Source of the DNA: Microbacteriaceae bacterium VKM Ac-2855
GTDB taxonomy: Bacteria > Actinomycetota > Actinomycetes > Actinomycetales > Microbacteriaceae
Direction of reading: 5' to 3'
Assembly: GCA_013204985.1 (NCBI GenBank)
Contig: JABMLG010000004.1
Coordinates: 186,001 to 250,000 of the forward strand
Length of the DNA stretch: 64,000 nt
Under the pieces are notes generated by a model. The model saw only the letters and a list, made by a program, of their open reading frames with translations, was not told the origin of the DNA and did no database searches. Position 1 is the first letter of the stretch. Each line of letters starts with the position of its first letter. The position numbers were made by a program, and so were the translations under genes. This document shows positions 18,321 to 25,670 of this stretch, in pieces.

Positions 18321-20057
18321 CTACCGGTCCACCGCAGCCGGCAGCCGCCCGCGAAGGTGCTCTCGCAATCCCGGGTCACAGACATAGACGTAGGTCCCGC
18401 GCATTCCTCGGGTCGTCAAGACAGAGTAAATATTTCGCACATACGCCAATAGGTCATTGTCGGTGTAAACCATCCCCCGCCGGGGATTGTTCTCCTTGCC
18501 CTTCTTATCTCTGTAGTTCTCGCGATCGAACACGATCACGCCGCGTTCCGCGTCAAAACGCAAATCCGCGCCGATAATCACTCCGGCGTAGTTCAGGTCA
18601 TATCCCTGGACAGTGTGGATGGACCCGACTTGGTCAACCGCTCCGCTCGAGTTGATCCAATCGGTGTCCGTCTGGTTCCAGCGGAGCCGATACCCCTCGA
18701 CTTCGATGTCGTAGGCCGAGCGATCAGTCTTCGTCGCCCAGTCCCACGCAAAGCCGGCGACAAGTCGCGACAACCCCAACTCGGCGTCCCTCGCCCGGAT
18801 AGCGGCGTGCATGGCGCCCAGATCGTCAAAGAAGCGCAGATCGTAGTCGCCAAACGACGGCGATCCGACCGGCGAGGTTCCAGCCAGAAGGGACCGGACG
18901 AACGCGAGGTAGTCGTTCCCGCCGCTGACGCGCATCTGCGATAAGAGCGGAAAGTGGCGAGTCTGCGCCCGAGCAGAGTCGACGAGCTGACGCACATACG
19001 CCGCTGGCAAATCGGCCGGTCGTACGGCCTGCTCCTCGTCGAGCAGCAGCACCCGATGCTTGCTGCGGGCGAGTACCCAGTCGAGCTGCGTGAACTCGTC
19101 GTCATCGCGGCCAAAAAGCTGGAGGTTGATGTCGGCGAAGGCTTTGTTCTGAGCGGCTGACGGCTGGTTGGCACGGTGATTCAGCCGGTGCGCCTCGTCG
19201 ACAACGACCAAGTCGTAGACCACATCCGCCTTGCCGAGTTGCGCCGGCGAAAGCACCGGAGTTCGCTGCAGTCCGGGAGTCTTCCTGAACACTTTCTTGA
19301 TGGAGGCGCGGAGCGATTGTTGCGGGACGACCAAAGCGATGCTGAGGCCGTTCAACAGCTGCCGGTTCTCCTCTACGAAGAATTCGGAGAACATCGAATC
19401 GTGGTCGGGCTCATCGTCCTCGGTGATCGCGGCTATGTCGCGGAGCAGCTTGAGCAGGTAGATCCCGACGATCGTCTTTCCGGTCCCAGCGCTCCCCTCT
19501 ACGACGGCGGTGCTTCCGTCGAGGCTGTGGGCGAGATCATGCAGGAGGCTCTCGACGATGTTTTCCATCGCGGCAGCCTGATCCCGATTCAGGCTCTTGA
19601 AGGGAGACAGTTTGAAGAGATCACTGTTCTCGATCTCGGGGATCGAACGCGAGAACAGCTGCTCCGCCCGGAGCTGATCGAACACCTCACGAAACGTCTC
19701 GCGGTAAAGCGCGCGATCGTAGTAATCGGCGTCGATGACACCGCTGTTGCGATTGAGAACGACCCGGACTCCGTCGCCCGAGAACCAACGAATCAGGTGG
19801 GATTCCAGATCGAGGCACACCGACTTGTTGAATCGGTCGGCCAACACGACACGGACCGTCTCAAGTCCAGCTTTCGATTCGGAGTCGCGGTGCTGCTTTA
19901 TGCGAGACGCGACGTTGAGCGACTCACCGACATAGACCCGGCCGCTGTCGTTCAGAGTGTAGACAACGGGCCAGTTTGCGAAGCGGCCCGCCTCCGATGC
20001 CCAACGCCCCATGTCCTCTGGAGAGAAGGCTGCTCGCTCGATTCTAAAGTCGGTCAT
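18321..20057 (-). CDS. GIY-YIG nuclease fused to DUF2075 helicase-like ATPase
   Basis: A 578-residue protein. Residues about 28-100 carry a GIY-YIG-type nuclease domain ('PVVYTLNDSGRVYVGESLNV' then 'RIKQHRD'). From about 150 on follows a DUF2075 superfamily-1-like ATPase: 'NRDQAAAME', Walker A 'VEGSAGTGKTIVGIYLL' (near 188), Walker B 'LVVVDEAHRLNHR' (near 285), 'HRVLLLDEEQAVRPAD', and the late helicase motif 'GSIHTVQGYDLNYAGVIIG'. It overlaps the MazG-like gene by 14 bases, so both are one unit. Pairs of this kind occur in defence islands; nucleic-acid cleavage driven by ATP is inferred. Full length, with no sign of decay. Confidence 0.88.
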   Translation of the reverse strand: MTDFRIERAAFSPEDMGRWASEAGRFANWPVVYTLNDSGRVYVGESLNVASRIKQHRDSESKAGLETVRVVLADRFNKSVCLDLESHLIRWFSGDGVRVVLNRNSGVIDADYYDRALYRETFREVFDQLRAEQLFSRSIPEIENSDLFKLSPFKSLNRDQAAAMENIVESLLHDLAHSLDGSTAVVEGSAGTGKTIVGIYLLKLLRDIAAITEDDEPDHDSMFSEFFVEENRQLLNGLSIALVVPQQSLRASIKKVFRKTPGLQRTPVLSPAQLGKADVVYDLVVVDEAHRLNHRANQPSAAQNKAFADINLQLFGRDDDEFTQLDWVLARSKHRVLLLDEEQAVRPADLPAAYVRQLVDSARAQTRHFPLLSQMRVSGGNDYLAFVRSLLAGTSPVGSPSFGDYDLRFFDDLGAMHAAIRARDAELGLSRLVAGFAWDWATKTDRSAYDIEVEGYRLRWNQTDTDWINSSGAVDQVGSIHTVQGYDLNYAGVIIGADLRFDAERGVIVFDRENYRDKKGKENNPRRGMVYTDNDLLAYVRNIYSVLTTRGMRGTYVYVCDPGLREHLRGRLPAAVDR

Positions 20058-20364
20058 ATTTCTCGCTACGCCCTCTGGACGTCTCCACCGGGTACTTCTC
20101 TCGGGTTACCGCAAGTTTGGCGAGCACGATTTCTGAAGGGTCGAGTGAAAGCCGATCGGCCAGGAGCAGACAGTAGGTGAGAACGTCCGCGAGTTCGGCT
20201 TGCACGCGGTCAGTGTCAGCCTCCGCGCTCCACTGGAAGCACTCGAGAAGTTCCGCTGCCTCGATCGAGATACTTTTCACCAGGTTCTCCGGGCTGTGGA
20301 ACTGAGCCCAGTCCCGCTCGGCCACGAACGCTCGGAGCTCGCTGAGTACGCGTTCATCGGTCAC
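20044..20364 (-). CDS. MazG-like nucleotide pyrophosphohydrolase
   Basis: A 106-residue all-alpha NTP pyrophosphohydrolase of the MazG-like/RS21-C6 (dCTPase-type) group. Motifs: 'RDWAQFHSPENLVKSISIEA', the metal-binding 'EAAELLECFQW', 'ELADVLTYCLLLADRL' (second metal-binding helix), and the end 'AVTREKYPVETSRGRSEKY'. Such enzymes hydrolyse (d)NTPs to NMP and pyrophosphate. A TAGGGT -10 box lies six bases before the GTG, so the gene can be transcribed leaderlessly from inside the gap after the SIR2-like gene. It is coupled to the DUF2075 helicase by a 14-base overlap. Confidence 0.88.
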   Translation of the reverse strand: MTDERVLSELRAFVAERDWAQFHSPENLVKSISIEAAELLECFQWSAEADTDRVQAELADVLTYCLLLADRLSLDPSEIVLAKLAVTREKYPVETSRGRSEKYDRL

Positions 20365-20370
20365 GAGTTC

Positions 20371-20376
20371 ACCCTA
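20371..20376 (-). promoter_or_regulatory. -10 box, leaderless MazG-like gene
   Basis: Minus-strand TAGGGT lies six bases before the GTG at 20364, within the 24-base gap after the SIR2-like gene. Confidence 0.45.
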
Positions 20377-20388
20377 GCGAGAGCGAGT

Positions 20389-21282
20389 TCAGAGATCCGC
20401 AGGTGATCTTGTGGCGCTCAAAGGATTTCCGGTCTCCGCTTGGACCACGACACGATCGCAGTTGATTCGCTGCGCGGTATAGCCGCCGAAGCGTTCGATG
20501 AGTCGCTCGATCTCCCGCCACGCCGGCGTCTGCTTCTCGGCCGCGCTCGCATCCGCGACGAATGCGAGCAAACGCGCTCGCAGCTGCTGCTCGGCCGGCC
20601 GCAACGCTCGCTTGTGCCCGTCGGCCAACAGGTAGCCGACACCGTCGCTCGCGAAGGCGAGAAGCGCATCCAGGAACAACTCGAGTCGGCGCGCGGCCGC
20701 ACCGGCGTTGGAGCCATCGCCGAATAGTTCGAGGTCGAGCTTGCCCTTCCACAGCTCGGTCACGAGCGGATCCGCTGTGAGCGTGAGCGCCGTCGCGAGG
20801 GCCGCACCGTCGGGTGCGCTGCTAGGGAACGCGTTCACCACGTCGTGCAGGATCTCGTGGAAGTGCGGATCGGTGAAACCGAATCCGACGAACAACAGGT
20901 GCCGGGTCGCCATGGTCGAGGTGACGATCGCCAAGAGCGCGACACGGGACGCGTTGTAGCCGACGTAGTCGTTGCGGGTGAGCACGATCGTGTCGGGATC
21001 TGCGACGTCGCCGTGGAGCTTCAGGAGCCAGCGGCGACCGGCGTGCGGCGCCGAGGCCGCCTTAATGACGGCGCGCGGGGCGCCTGCATCGGCTGCCGCC
21101 GTCTCAAAGAGGGAGTCGTAGTTGAGCGTTATCGCCTGCTCGGCGGTCAGCGAGGCGAGGAGGGCGGGGGCGGGGGCGAGACCATCTGCGAGCGAAGCCA
21201 GCAACTCATTCCAGCTCGGGCCACCAGCGGACACGCTGGTGCCGGCCCCGAGGAAGGGCACCAAGCGCCCTTCGCGAGCCAA
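20389..21282 (-). CDS. SIR2-like domain protein, likely 5' frameshift
   Basis: At least 297 residues of a SIR2-like (SIR2_2) NAD-binding domain, used as an NADase in several phage-defence systems. Visible motifs: 'VPFLGAGTSVSAGGPSWNEL', 'ITLNYDSLFE', 'LLKLHGDV', and 'HLLFVGFGFTDPHFHEIL'. The helical insert normally between the first two motifs is very short. The TTG at 21282 is only the first formal start; the same frame continues upstream with protein-like sequence ('LADLTPEQLDPAHPL') but has no ATG or GTG. A good leaderless start (GTG at 21391, -10 TAATTG) lies in another frame, and a CCCC run at 21343-21346 between them could hold the frameshift. It precedes the MazG-like gene by 24 bases. 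Confidence 0.75.
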   Translation of the reverse strand: MAREGRLVPFLGAGTSVSAGGPSWNELLASLADGLAPAPALLASLTAEQAITLNYDSLFETAAADAGAPRAVIKAASAPHAGRRWLLKLHGDVADPDTIVLTRNDYVGYNASRVALLAIVTSTMATRHLLFVGFGFTDPHFHEILHDVVNAFPSSAPDGAALATALTLTADPLVTELWKGKLDLELFGDGSNAGAAARRLELFLDALLAFASDGVGYLLADGHKRALRPAEQQLRARLLAFVADASAAEKQTPAWREIERLIERFGGYTAQRINCDRVVVQAETGNPLSATRSPADL

Positions 21283-21397
21283 AGCGCAGAGTGGGTGTGC
21301 GGGATCGAGCTGCTCGGGTGTGAGATCGGCCAGAGTCCGTCGCCCCTGCGGATGCGTCCAATCCGACCGAGTTCGAAGCCTGAGACATCACATTTCA

Positions 21398-21403
21398 CAA
21401 TTA
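21398..21403 (-). promoter_or_regulatory. -10 box upstream of the SIR2-like gene
   Basis: Minus-strand TAATTG lies six bases before a GTG (21391) that is followed directly by an ATG. Both are one frame away from the SIR2 reading frame. Confidence 0.4.
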
Positions 21404-21474
21404 GCAGGTGATTGCCAGGCTCTGCCAAGCTGAGACCCTTGCTCCGATCACTAGCGCGAAGGTTCTCCGAACTC

Positions 21475-22494
21475 ATGGCACCAAGCCCGTCCGCCGATGA
21501 TCACCCGGCACGAACCGACGCGGACCTCGAGGATACGCCGATCGAGGCAGAACGATCCGACGACCCTTCGGCCACGGACCAGGAGCTAGGTGAACCCGCG
21601 CAGTCTGGCTGGCAACGAACGCTAGCGCGACCTCGAAATCTTGTCCTCGCCGGAGCTTCAGTGCTCCTCGTCGCGCTGCTCGTGGTCGGTGTAATTGGGA
21701 TCAGTTCTGCTATTCAACGTGAGAACGAGGCAAAGGTAGCGGCGGTCGCCGAGTGGAACCGACTCCAAACGAATCGTGATGCCGCTCTTCGGGACCTCGA
21801 AGAGACGATTAACGACGCCAGCGCATTGGTGCTCAGCACCAACGCCGATCAGCTGACCGACGCCGGGCTGCTGGACGGTCTCCGTGCGAGCCTCGACGCC
21901 TCGCAGGGGTCCTCTGCTGAGTGGTCCGACGCTACTCCGATCGACACGGACACCTCATCACGTCAGATTGTCGAGGACGATTTCGGTGGTCTGAAGGAGT
22001 CGCGGTCCGAGATCAACGTGAGCCGCCAGGAACTGGAAGCCGCGATCGAGTCCGTGGAATCGGACAAAGCTACAAAAAGCGAACGCCTGGCCGCCGAGAA
22101 GCGCGCCGCGGAGGCCGCAGCCCTTGCCGCCAGGCAAGCGGCCGCAAAAGCAGCAGCGCAACCGACGACTTACGAGGAGCTCTTCCGCGCAGGTGACAGC
22201 GTCACGGGCAATTACTACCGGTTCGAAGGAAAGATCATTCAAGACGCCAGCGGCGGCACCTACCGAGTCAACATGACGAAGGACCCGGGATATTCGTTGG
22301 TCTTCTGGGAGGACACAATTCTGGTGTCGATCAGCGGCACGACGTCACAGCGGCTCCTCGAAGACGACATCATCAGCTTCACCGCGGCCTCAGGCGGGAT
22401 CGAGAGTTACACCACCATCTTCGGAGCCACTGTCGAACTGCCGCTGGTCACCGCGAGCGCACAAGACGTCGCTGTCACAGGACGAGACAACTGA
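21475..22494 (+). CDS. membrane protein with coiled coil, unknown function
   Basis: A 339-residue protein. An acidic, disordered N-terminus (about 1-45) is followed by one transmembrane helix ('NLVLAGASVLLVALLVVGVI', about 55-76). Next comes a long helical, Ala/Glu-rich region (about 80-240, with 'LAAEKRAAEAAALAARQAAA') and a C-terminal beta-rich domain (about 245-339) with 'SVTGNYYRFEGKIIQD' and 'ILVSISGTTSQRLLEDDIIS', which resembles a small OB-like module. ATG 21475 is chosen because the upstream extension is not protein-like. It is divergent from the SIR2-like gene. Function unknown; extracytoplasmic localisation of the C-terminus is inferred. Confidence 0.72.
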   Translation: MAPSPSADDHPARTDADLEDTPIEAERSDDPSATDQELGEPAQSGWQRTLARPRNLVLAGASVLLVALLVVGVIGISSAIQRENEAKVAAVAEWNRLQTNRDAALRDLEETINDASALVLSTNADQLTDAGLLDGLRASLDASQGSSAEWSDATPIDTDTSSRQIVEDDFGGLKESRSEINVSRQELEAAIESVESDKATKSERLAAEKRAAEAAALAARQAAAKAAAQPTTYEELFRAGDSVTGNYYRFEGKIIQDASGGTYRVNMTKDPGYSLVFWEDTILVSISGTTSQRLLEDDIISFTAASGGIESYTTIFGATVELPLVTASAQDVAVTGRDN

Positions 22495-22681
22495 CGACTG
22501 ACCCCGCCCCTGGACGCGTTCAGGGCTGACCGGTAGCGCAACAGCGCTTTCCTGGACAGTGCACGGCGTCTTCTGCACATGAGGCGCACACGATGCGGGT
22601 ACGTACGCACCGTCGCGGATGCTGCCGCGAAGCGCCGCCGTCCTTAAAACCTGCAATCACAGCCCAACCATTAGGAGAATC

Positions 22682-23374
22682 ATGACTACCCCTCTCGACA
22701 CGCCTCCCGTCGCGACCGGCGCCAAGCAGAAGAATGGGCTCGGTCTTGCCGCACTCATCGTCGGCATCGTTGCATTCGTCTTCGGGATCATCCCCCTGCT
22801 GAGCTTCCTCGCCTGGCTGCCTGCCCTAGTGGCGATCGGCCTGGGCATCGCCGGGTTGGTCGTCAAGAACAAAAAGCGCCTCACGGCATGGATCGGCTTG
22901 GCGCTCGGCGTTCTCGCGATCATCGTGGGCATCATCGTCTCGGTTGCTTCGGTGGCGGCGGTTGCGACCGGAGTCGGCGAGGCCATCGCCTCGGCATCGA
23001 GCGCACCACTGCCGGAGGCTACGACGCCTGCCGAGAGCGCCCCCACCGAATCCGCTCCGGCTCAGTCGTCGAATACCGTCAAGCTGCAGTATGAGGTCAC
23101 CGGCGACGGCGCGGCGAGCAACATCACCTACTCCACTTTCGCCAGCGGCTCCTCCGGCACCGAGCAAGCCAACGATGCCGGTCTTCCCTTTACGAAGGAA
23201 CTTGACCTGGAGCGCGGTGGCGCATTCGATTACTCGATCTTCAGCTTGGTTGCTCTCGGATCCGCGGACACCACCACCATCAGTTGCAAGATCACTTACG
23301 ACGGAGTCGTGCTCTCGGAGCAGACGTCCACCGGCGCATACTCCGCCGTGACCTGCACGGGCTCGCCGGAGTAA
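22682..23374 (+). CDS. DUF4190-like membrane protein with MmpS-like C-terminus
   Basis: A 230-residue protein. After a short Pro/Thr N-terminus come two or three hydrophobic segments (about 18-100: 'GLAALIVGIVAFVFGIIPLL', 'GLALGVLAIIVGIIVSVASV') of the DUF4190 kind. A Ser/Ala/Pro linker leads to a C-terminal beta-sandwich (about 138-230) with 'VKLQYEVTGDGAASNITYST' and the closing 'TISCKITYDGVVLSEQTSTG', matching MmpS-type accessory domains. AGGAG precedes the ATG. In mycobacteria MmpS proteins assist MmpL exporters, but no MmpL gene is near, so this is a stand-alone member. A hairpin terminator follows. Confidence 0.8.
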   Translation: MTTPLDTPPVATGAKQKNGLGLAALIVGIVAFVFGIIPLLSFLAWLPALVAIGLGIAGLVVKNKKRLTAWIGLALGVLAIIVGIIVSVASVAAVATGVGEAIASASSAPLPEATTPAESAPTESAPAQSSNTVKLQYEVTGDGAASNITYSTFASGSSGTEQANDAGLPFTKELDLERGGAFDYSIFSLVALGSADTTTISCKITYDGVVLSEQTSTGAYSAVTCTGSPE

Positions 23375-23402
23375 CCCTTTCCTGCTGCCAGATACCAAAA
23401 GT

Positions 23403-23439
23403 AGACGGGCGAAGGCCACTGCATGGTCTTCGCCCGTCT
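23403..23439 (+). terminator. terminator after the MmpS-like gene
   Basis: A perfect 12-base stem (23403-23414/23428-23439) with a 13-base loop lies 28 bases after the stop codon. Confidence 0.7.
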
Positions 23440-23561
23440 TACATTCTGCTCGCTCGAGAACGATGCCCGAAGACGGAGTCGCATCTGCTTGTATCGCTGA
23501 CGTACTGCTTCAGACATTAGGAACGATTACGGATGCGGTGTCGTGCCCTGTGAAGCGGGTG

Positions 23562-23591
23562 ACGCCCCGCGCGTCCGTGAGCACGGGGCGT
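23562..23591 (-). terminator. terminator after the small membrane protein gene
   Basis: An 8-base stem (23562-23569/23584-23591) lies 16 bases past the minus-strand stop at 23608. Confidence 0.5.
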
Positions 23592-23607
23592 ACCGAAACA
23601 TCGAGAC

Positions 23608-23817
23608 CTACCTGCGCCGCCCCCGATAGAACAGAACTGCTGCCGATAGCAGGCACAGTAGACCGAGGGCTCCCATCGTGAACTCGGTCGCCGACATCGG
23701 TGCGACGCAGCCGCCTGCATCCGCCGTCATGCCATGCTCGTGCGCGAGTACGACGATGCAAGCGATCAGCGTGGCGCCGATTGGGGCCAGAAGTTGCGCG
23801 GTGGCTCTGGACGTCAT
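23608..23817 (-). CDS. small two-helix membrane protein
   Basis: A 69-residue protein with two hydrophobic helices ('QLLAPIGATLIACIVVLA' and 'FTMGALGLLCLLSAAVLFY') separated by a short loop containing His and Cys, and an Arg-rich C-terminus. It starts ten bases after the DUF2599 gene (or four if the GTG at 23823 is used); AGGA sits eight bases before the ATG at 23817. No family known. The tight coupling suggests it partners the DUF2599 exoprotein. Confidence 0.6.
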   Translation of the reverse strand: MTSRATAQLLAPIGATLIACIVVLAHEHGMTADAGGCVAPMSATEFTMGALGLLCLLSAAVLFYRGRRR

Positions 23818-23827
23818 CCGCACAGTC

Positions 23828-24838
23828 CTACCAGTTGCACCAATGGGATGTCGCCGACGCTCCCCAGCCCGAATTGTTCGAGCGAAACTTCTCGAGGTTC
23901 CACGATTCGCCCGGCTTCAGCAAGGCGTAGATCGCATGGCAGTCGTATTGCTGGTGCAGCGATTCCTTCGAGCGAAGCGCGGGCCAACGAGAACTCGCCT
24001 CCGCCCAGCCTGCGTTGAGGAAGATGGACTGGCTTGTGCCCGGGCTCGCACTGTTCGCAGCACCCCAGGCGCTGCGATACAGCATGTATCGGGGCTGACC
24101 TTGATCGGTCGTGGTGCTCATCCGGTCGAAGAGATTGATCCCGAGCCAGGGGTCGGCCGTAACGGGGTACGAGATGCTCGTCGCGGAGTGATCGACGACC
24201 TGAACGAGATCGACGCCGTCGACCTCGTAATGCGTCGGAACCGCAACGCCCGTCGCATCCTGCGCCCATGCCGGAGCGACGCCGGCGACGAAAGCACCCT
24301 CTCGATCTACGACCATGACGCCCCCGTCATCCGTTGGAACCAGGGCGCCACCTTCAGGGACGTCCAGGACGTATCGGTAATGCGTCGGGGCGGATTCGTC
24401 GGCGAGGATCGTGGCCATTTGGACGGATCCATCGTCTTTTACTACCGCGACGGTCGTGCTGCTATTTCCGTTATCGAACGAGACGACTCCGTCCGCGAGA
24501 GCGATCGAGTCATCTGCCTGCGAAGCAAACGGAAGGGAAATGGCGATCGGATCGACTCGTTCTGAATCAAGGGTGATCGGTCGAGACGGATCGGTAGGAA
24601 CGTCGACGTCGATCCCGGCCACCGTAGCGTCGATCGAAGAGACTCCGACCTCGTCGGTGTGAACGTTCGCGACATCGTCGAGCACGGTTTCCGACGGCGA
24701 TGCCGCCTGGTCCGTGACATCCTGCAGGACGTCGATCGTCGATTCGCCGACTGGATCCGCAGCCGCCGGAGTGCCAGCTCCGACGGCGAGGGTTATGCAG
24801 ACCATGCCCGTCACGATGGTTCGATTGAAATTGATCAT
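23828..24838 (-). CDS. secreted DUF2599-domain protein
   Basis: A 336-residue exoprotein. Residues 1-27 form a signal peptide ('GMVCITLAVGAGTPAAADP'). The middle region (about 30-220) is acidic and beta-rich, with 'VAPAWAQDATGVAVPTHYEV' and 'SISYPVTADPWLG', a pattern common in actinobacterial exoproteins of unknown role. The C-terminal 90 residues match DUF2599: 'GWAEASSRWPAL', 'KESLHQQYDCHAIYA', 'KPGESWNLEKFRSNN', with two Cys. AAGGAG precedes the ATG. First of two genes with a small membrane protein. DUF2599 has no defined activity; some members sit beside toxin-like or surface genes. Confidence 0.82.
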   Translation of the reverse strand: MINFNRTIVTGMVCITLAVGAGTPAAADPVGESTIDVLQDVTDQAASPSETVLDDVANVHTDEVGVSSIDATVAGIDVDVPTDPSRPITLDSERVDPIAISLPFASQADDSIALADGVVSFDNGNSSTTVAVVKDDGSVQMATILADESAPTHYRYVLDVPEGGALVPTDDGGVMVVDREGAFVAGVAPAWAQDATGVAVPTHYEVDGVDLVQVVDHSATSISYPVTADPWLGINLFDRMSTTTDQGQPRYMLYRSAWGAANSASPGTSQSIFLNAGWAEASSRWPALRSKESLHQQYDCHAIYALLKPGESWNLEKFRSNNSGWGASATSHWCNW

Positions 24839-25060
24839 GCTTCTCCTTGATCTCGTCGAAGACCGGCGGAGAAATGCGCGATGAACTCCCTATGAGTGCA
24901 ATACGCGTATGGCCTCTGACGTGACCCAAGCTAGCGACACGGGGGGCGTTTCGCAAGCGGAATTGTCTTTTGTTCGGTTTGACGACTGCTGGTTCTCGAA
25001 GGAGGTGTTGTTCGTCGCGTACCCAGCAGGTGATCTCGCCCGCACGCGCGCCCTGCTCGA

Positions 25061-25357
25061 ATGAATGCACCCACGTTCGCTCCAGAGGACGCGGTCTCGC
25101 GGCAGGCGATGGCCATGTTCGTCGCGCGGATGTCGGACGAGGTCATCCCTCGGGCGACCGAGCTGAGATTCACGGACGTCAGCCCCGAGAACCCGTTCGT
25201 CGACCAGATCGAATGGGTGGCCGCGGAGAAACTGACGACCGGCTACGCGGACGGAGGGTTCCATCCGCTGGAGCCGGCATCGCGGCAGGCGATGTCGGCG
25301 TTCCGGTTCGACGCGACGCGGCAGAGTCTCGGGTCGCCTGGTCACAATCTCACCTAG
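25061..25357 (+). pseudogene. S-layer homology (SLH) domain remnant
   Basis: About 98 codons, of which residues 5-90 read as one and a half SLH repeats: 'FAPEDAVSRQAMAMFVARMS', then 'RFTDVSPENPFVDQIEWVAA', 'TTGYADGGFHPLEPASRQAM'. SLH domains normally occur as three repeats at the end of a large exported protein that they attach to the cell wall. Here there is no signal peptide, no body and no third repeat, and the end ('SAFRFDATRQSLGSPGHNLT') diverges. I read it as the debris of a deleted surface protein, lying just before the three tandem Ig-repeat exoproteins. Confidence 0.6.
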
Positions 25358-25670
25358 CCTCCCATCGCGTCAGATCTCAGCGCGGACGACGGATGAGACA
25401 TGCTGTTTCATCTAGTTTCGGCTCCCAAGAGGTCATTCCCATCGCGAAACCGGCCGAAACCAGTGCCCTCCGGCCCTCGATCTCGCGGAACGACGCGGAT
25501 CCCGCACCCGCGTCAGCGAAACAGTGACGCCCCCGGCCCCCCGAAAAGGCCCTATGTGCGACCTGTGAATCTCATCAAGATGAACACGCCTTCCTCGGCC
25601 GCGCGCAACTTCGCGGACTCTGCGGGCGCAGCACCACTACCCGACCCGCCGCTCGCCCTGGAGTACTGCC
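25358..25670. other. leader region of the exoprotein cluster
   Basis: About 310 bases between the SLH remnant and the first tandem exoprotein. No gene is supported. A GGAG ribosome site lies immediately before 25671; no convincing promoter or hairpin was identified. Confidence 0.35.

Noticed and set aside
16680-21391. Complete integrative element or prophage spanning the accessory island
   Set aside because: No tRNA target, no flanking direct repeats and no phage structural or conjugation genes were seen.
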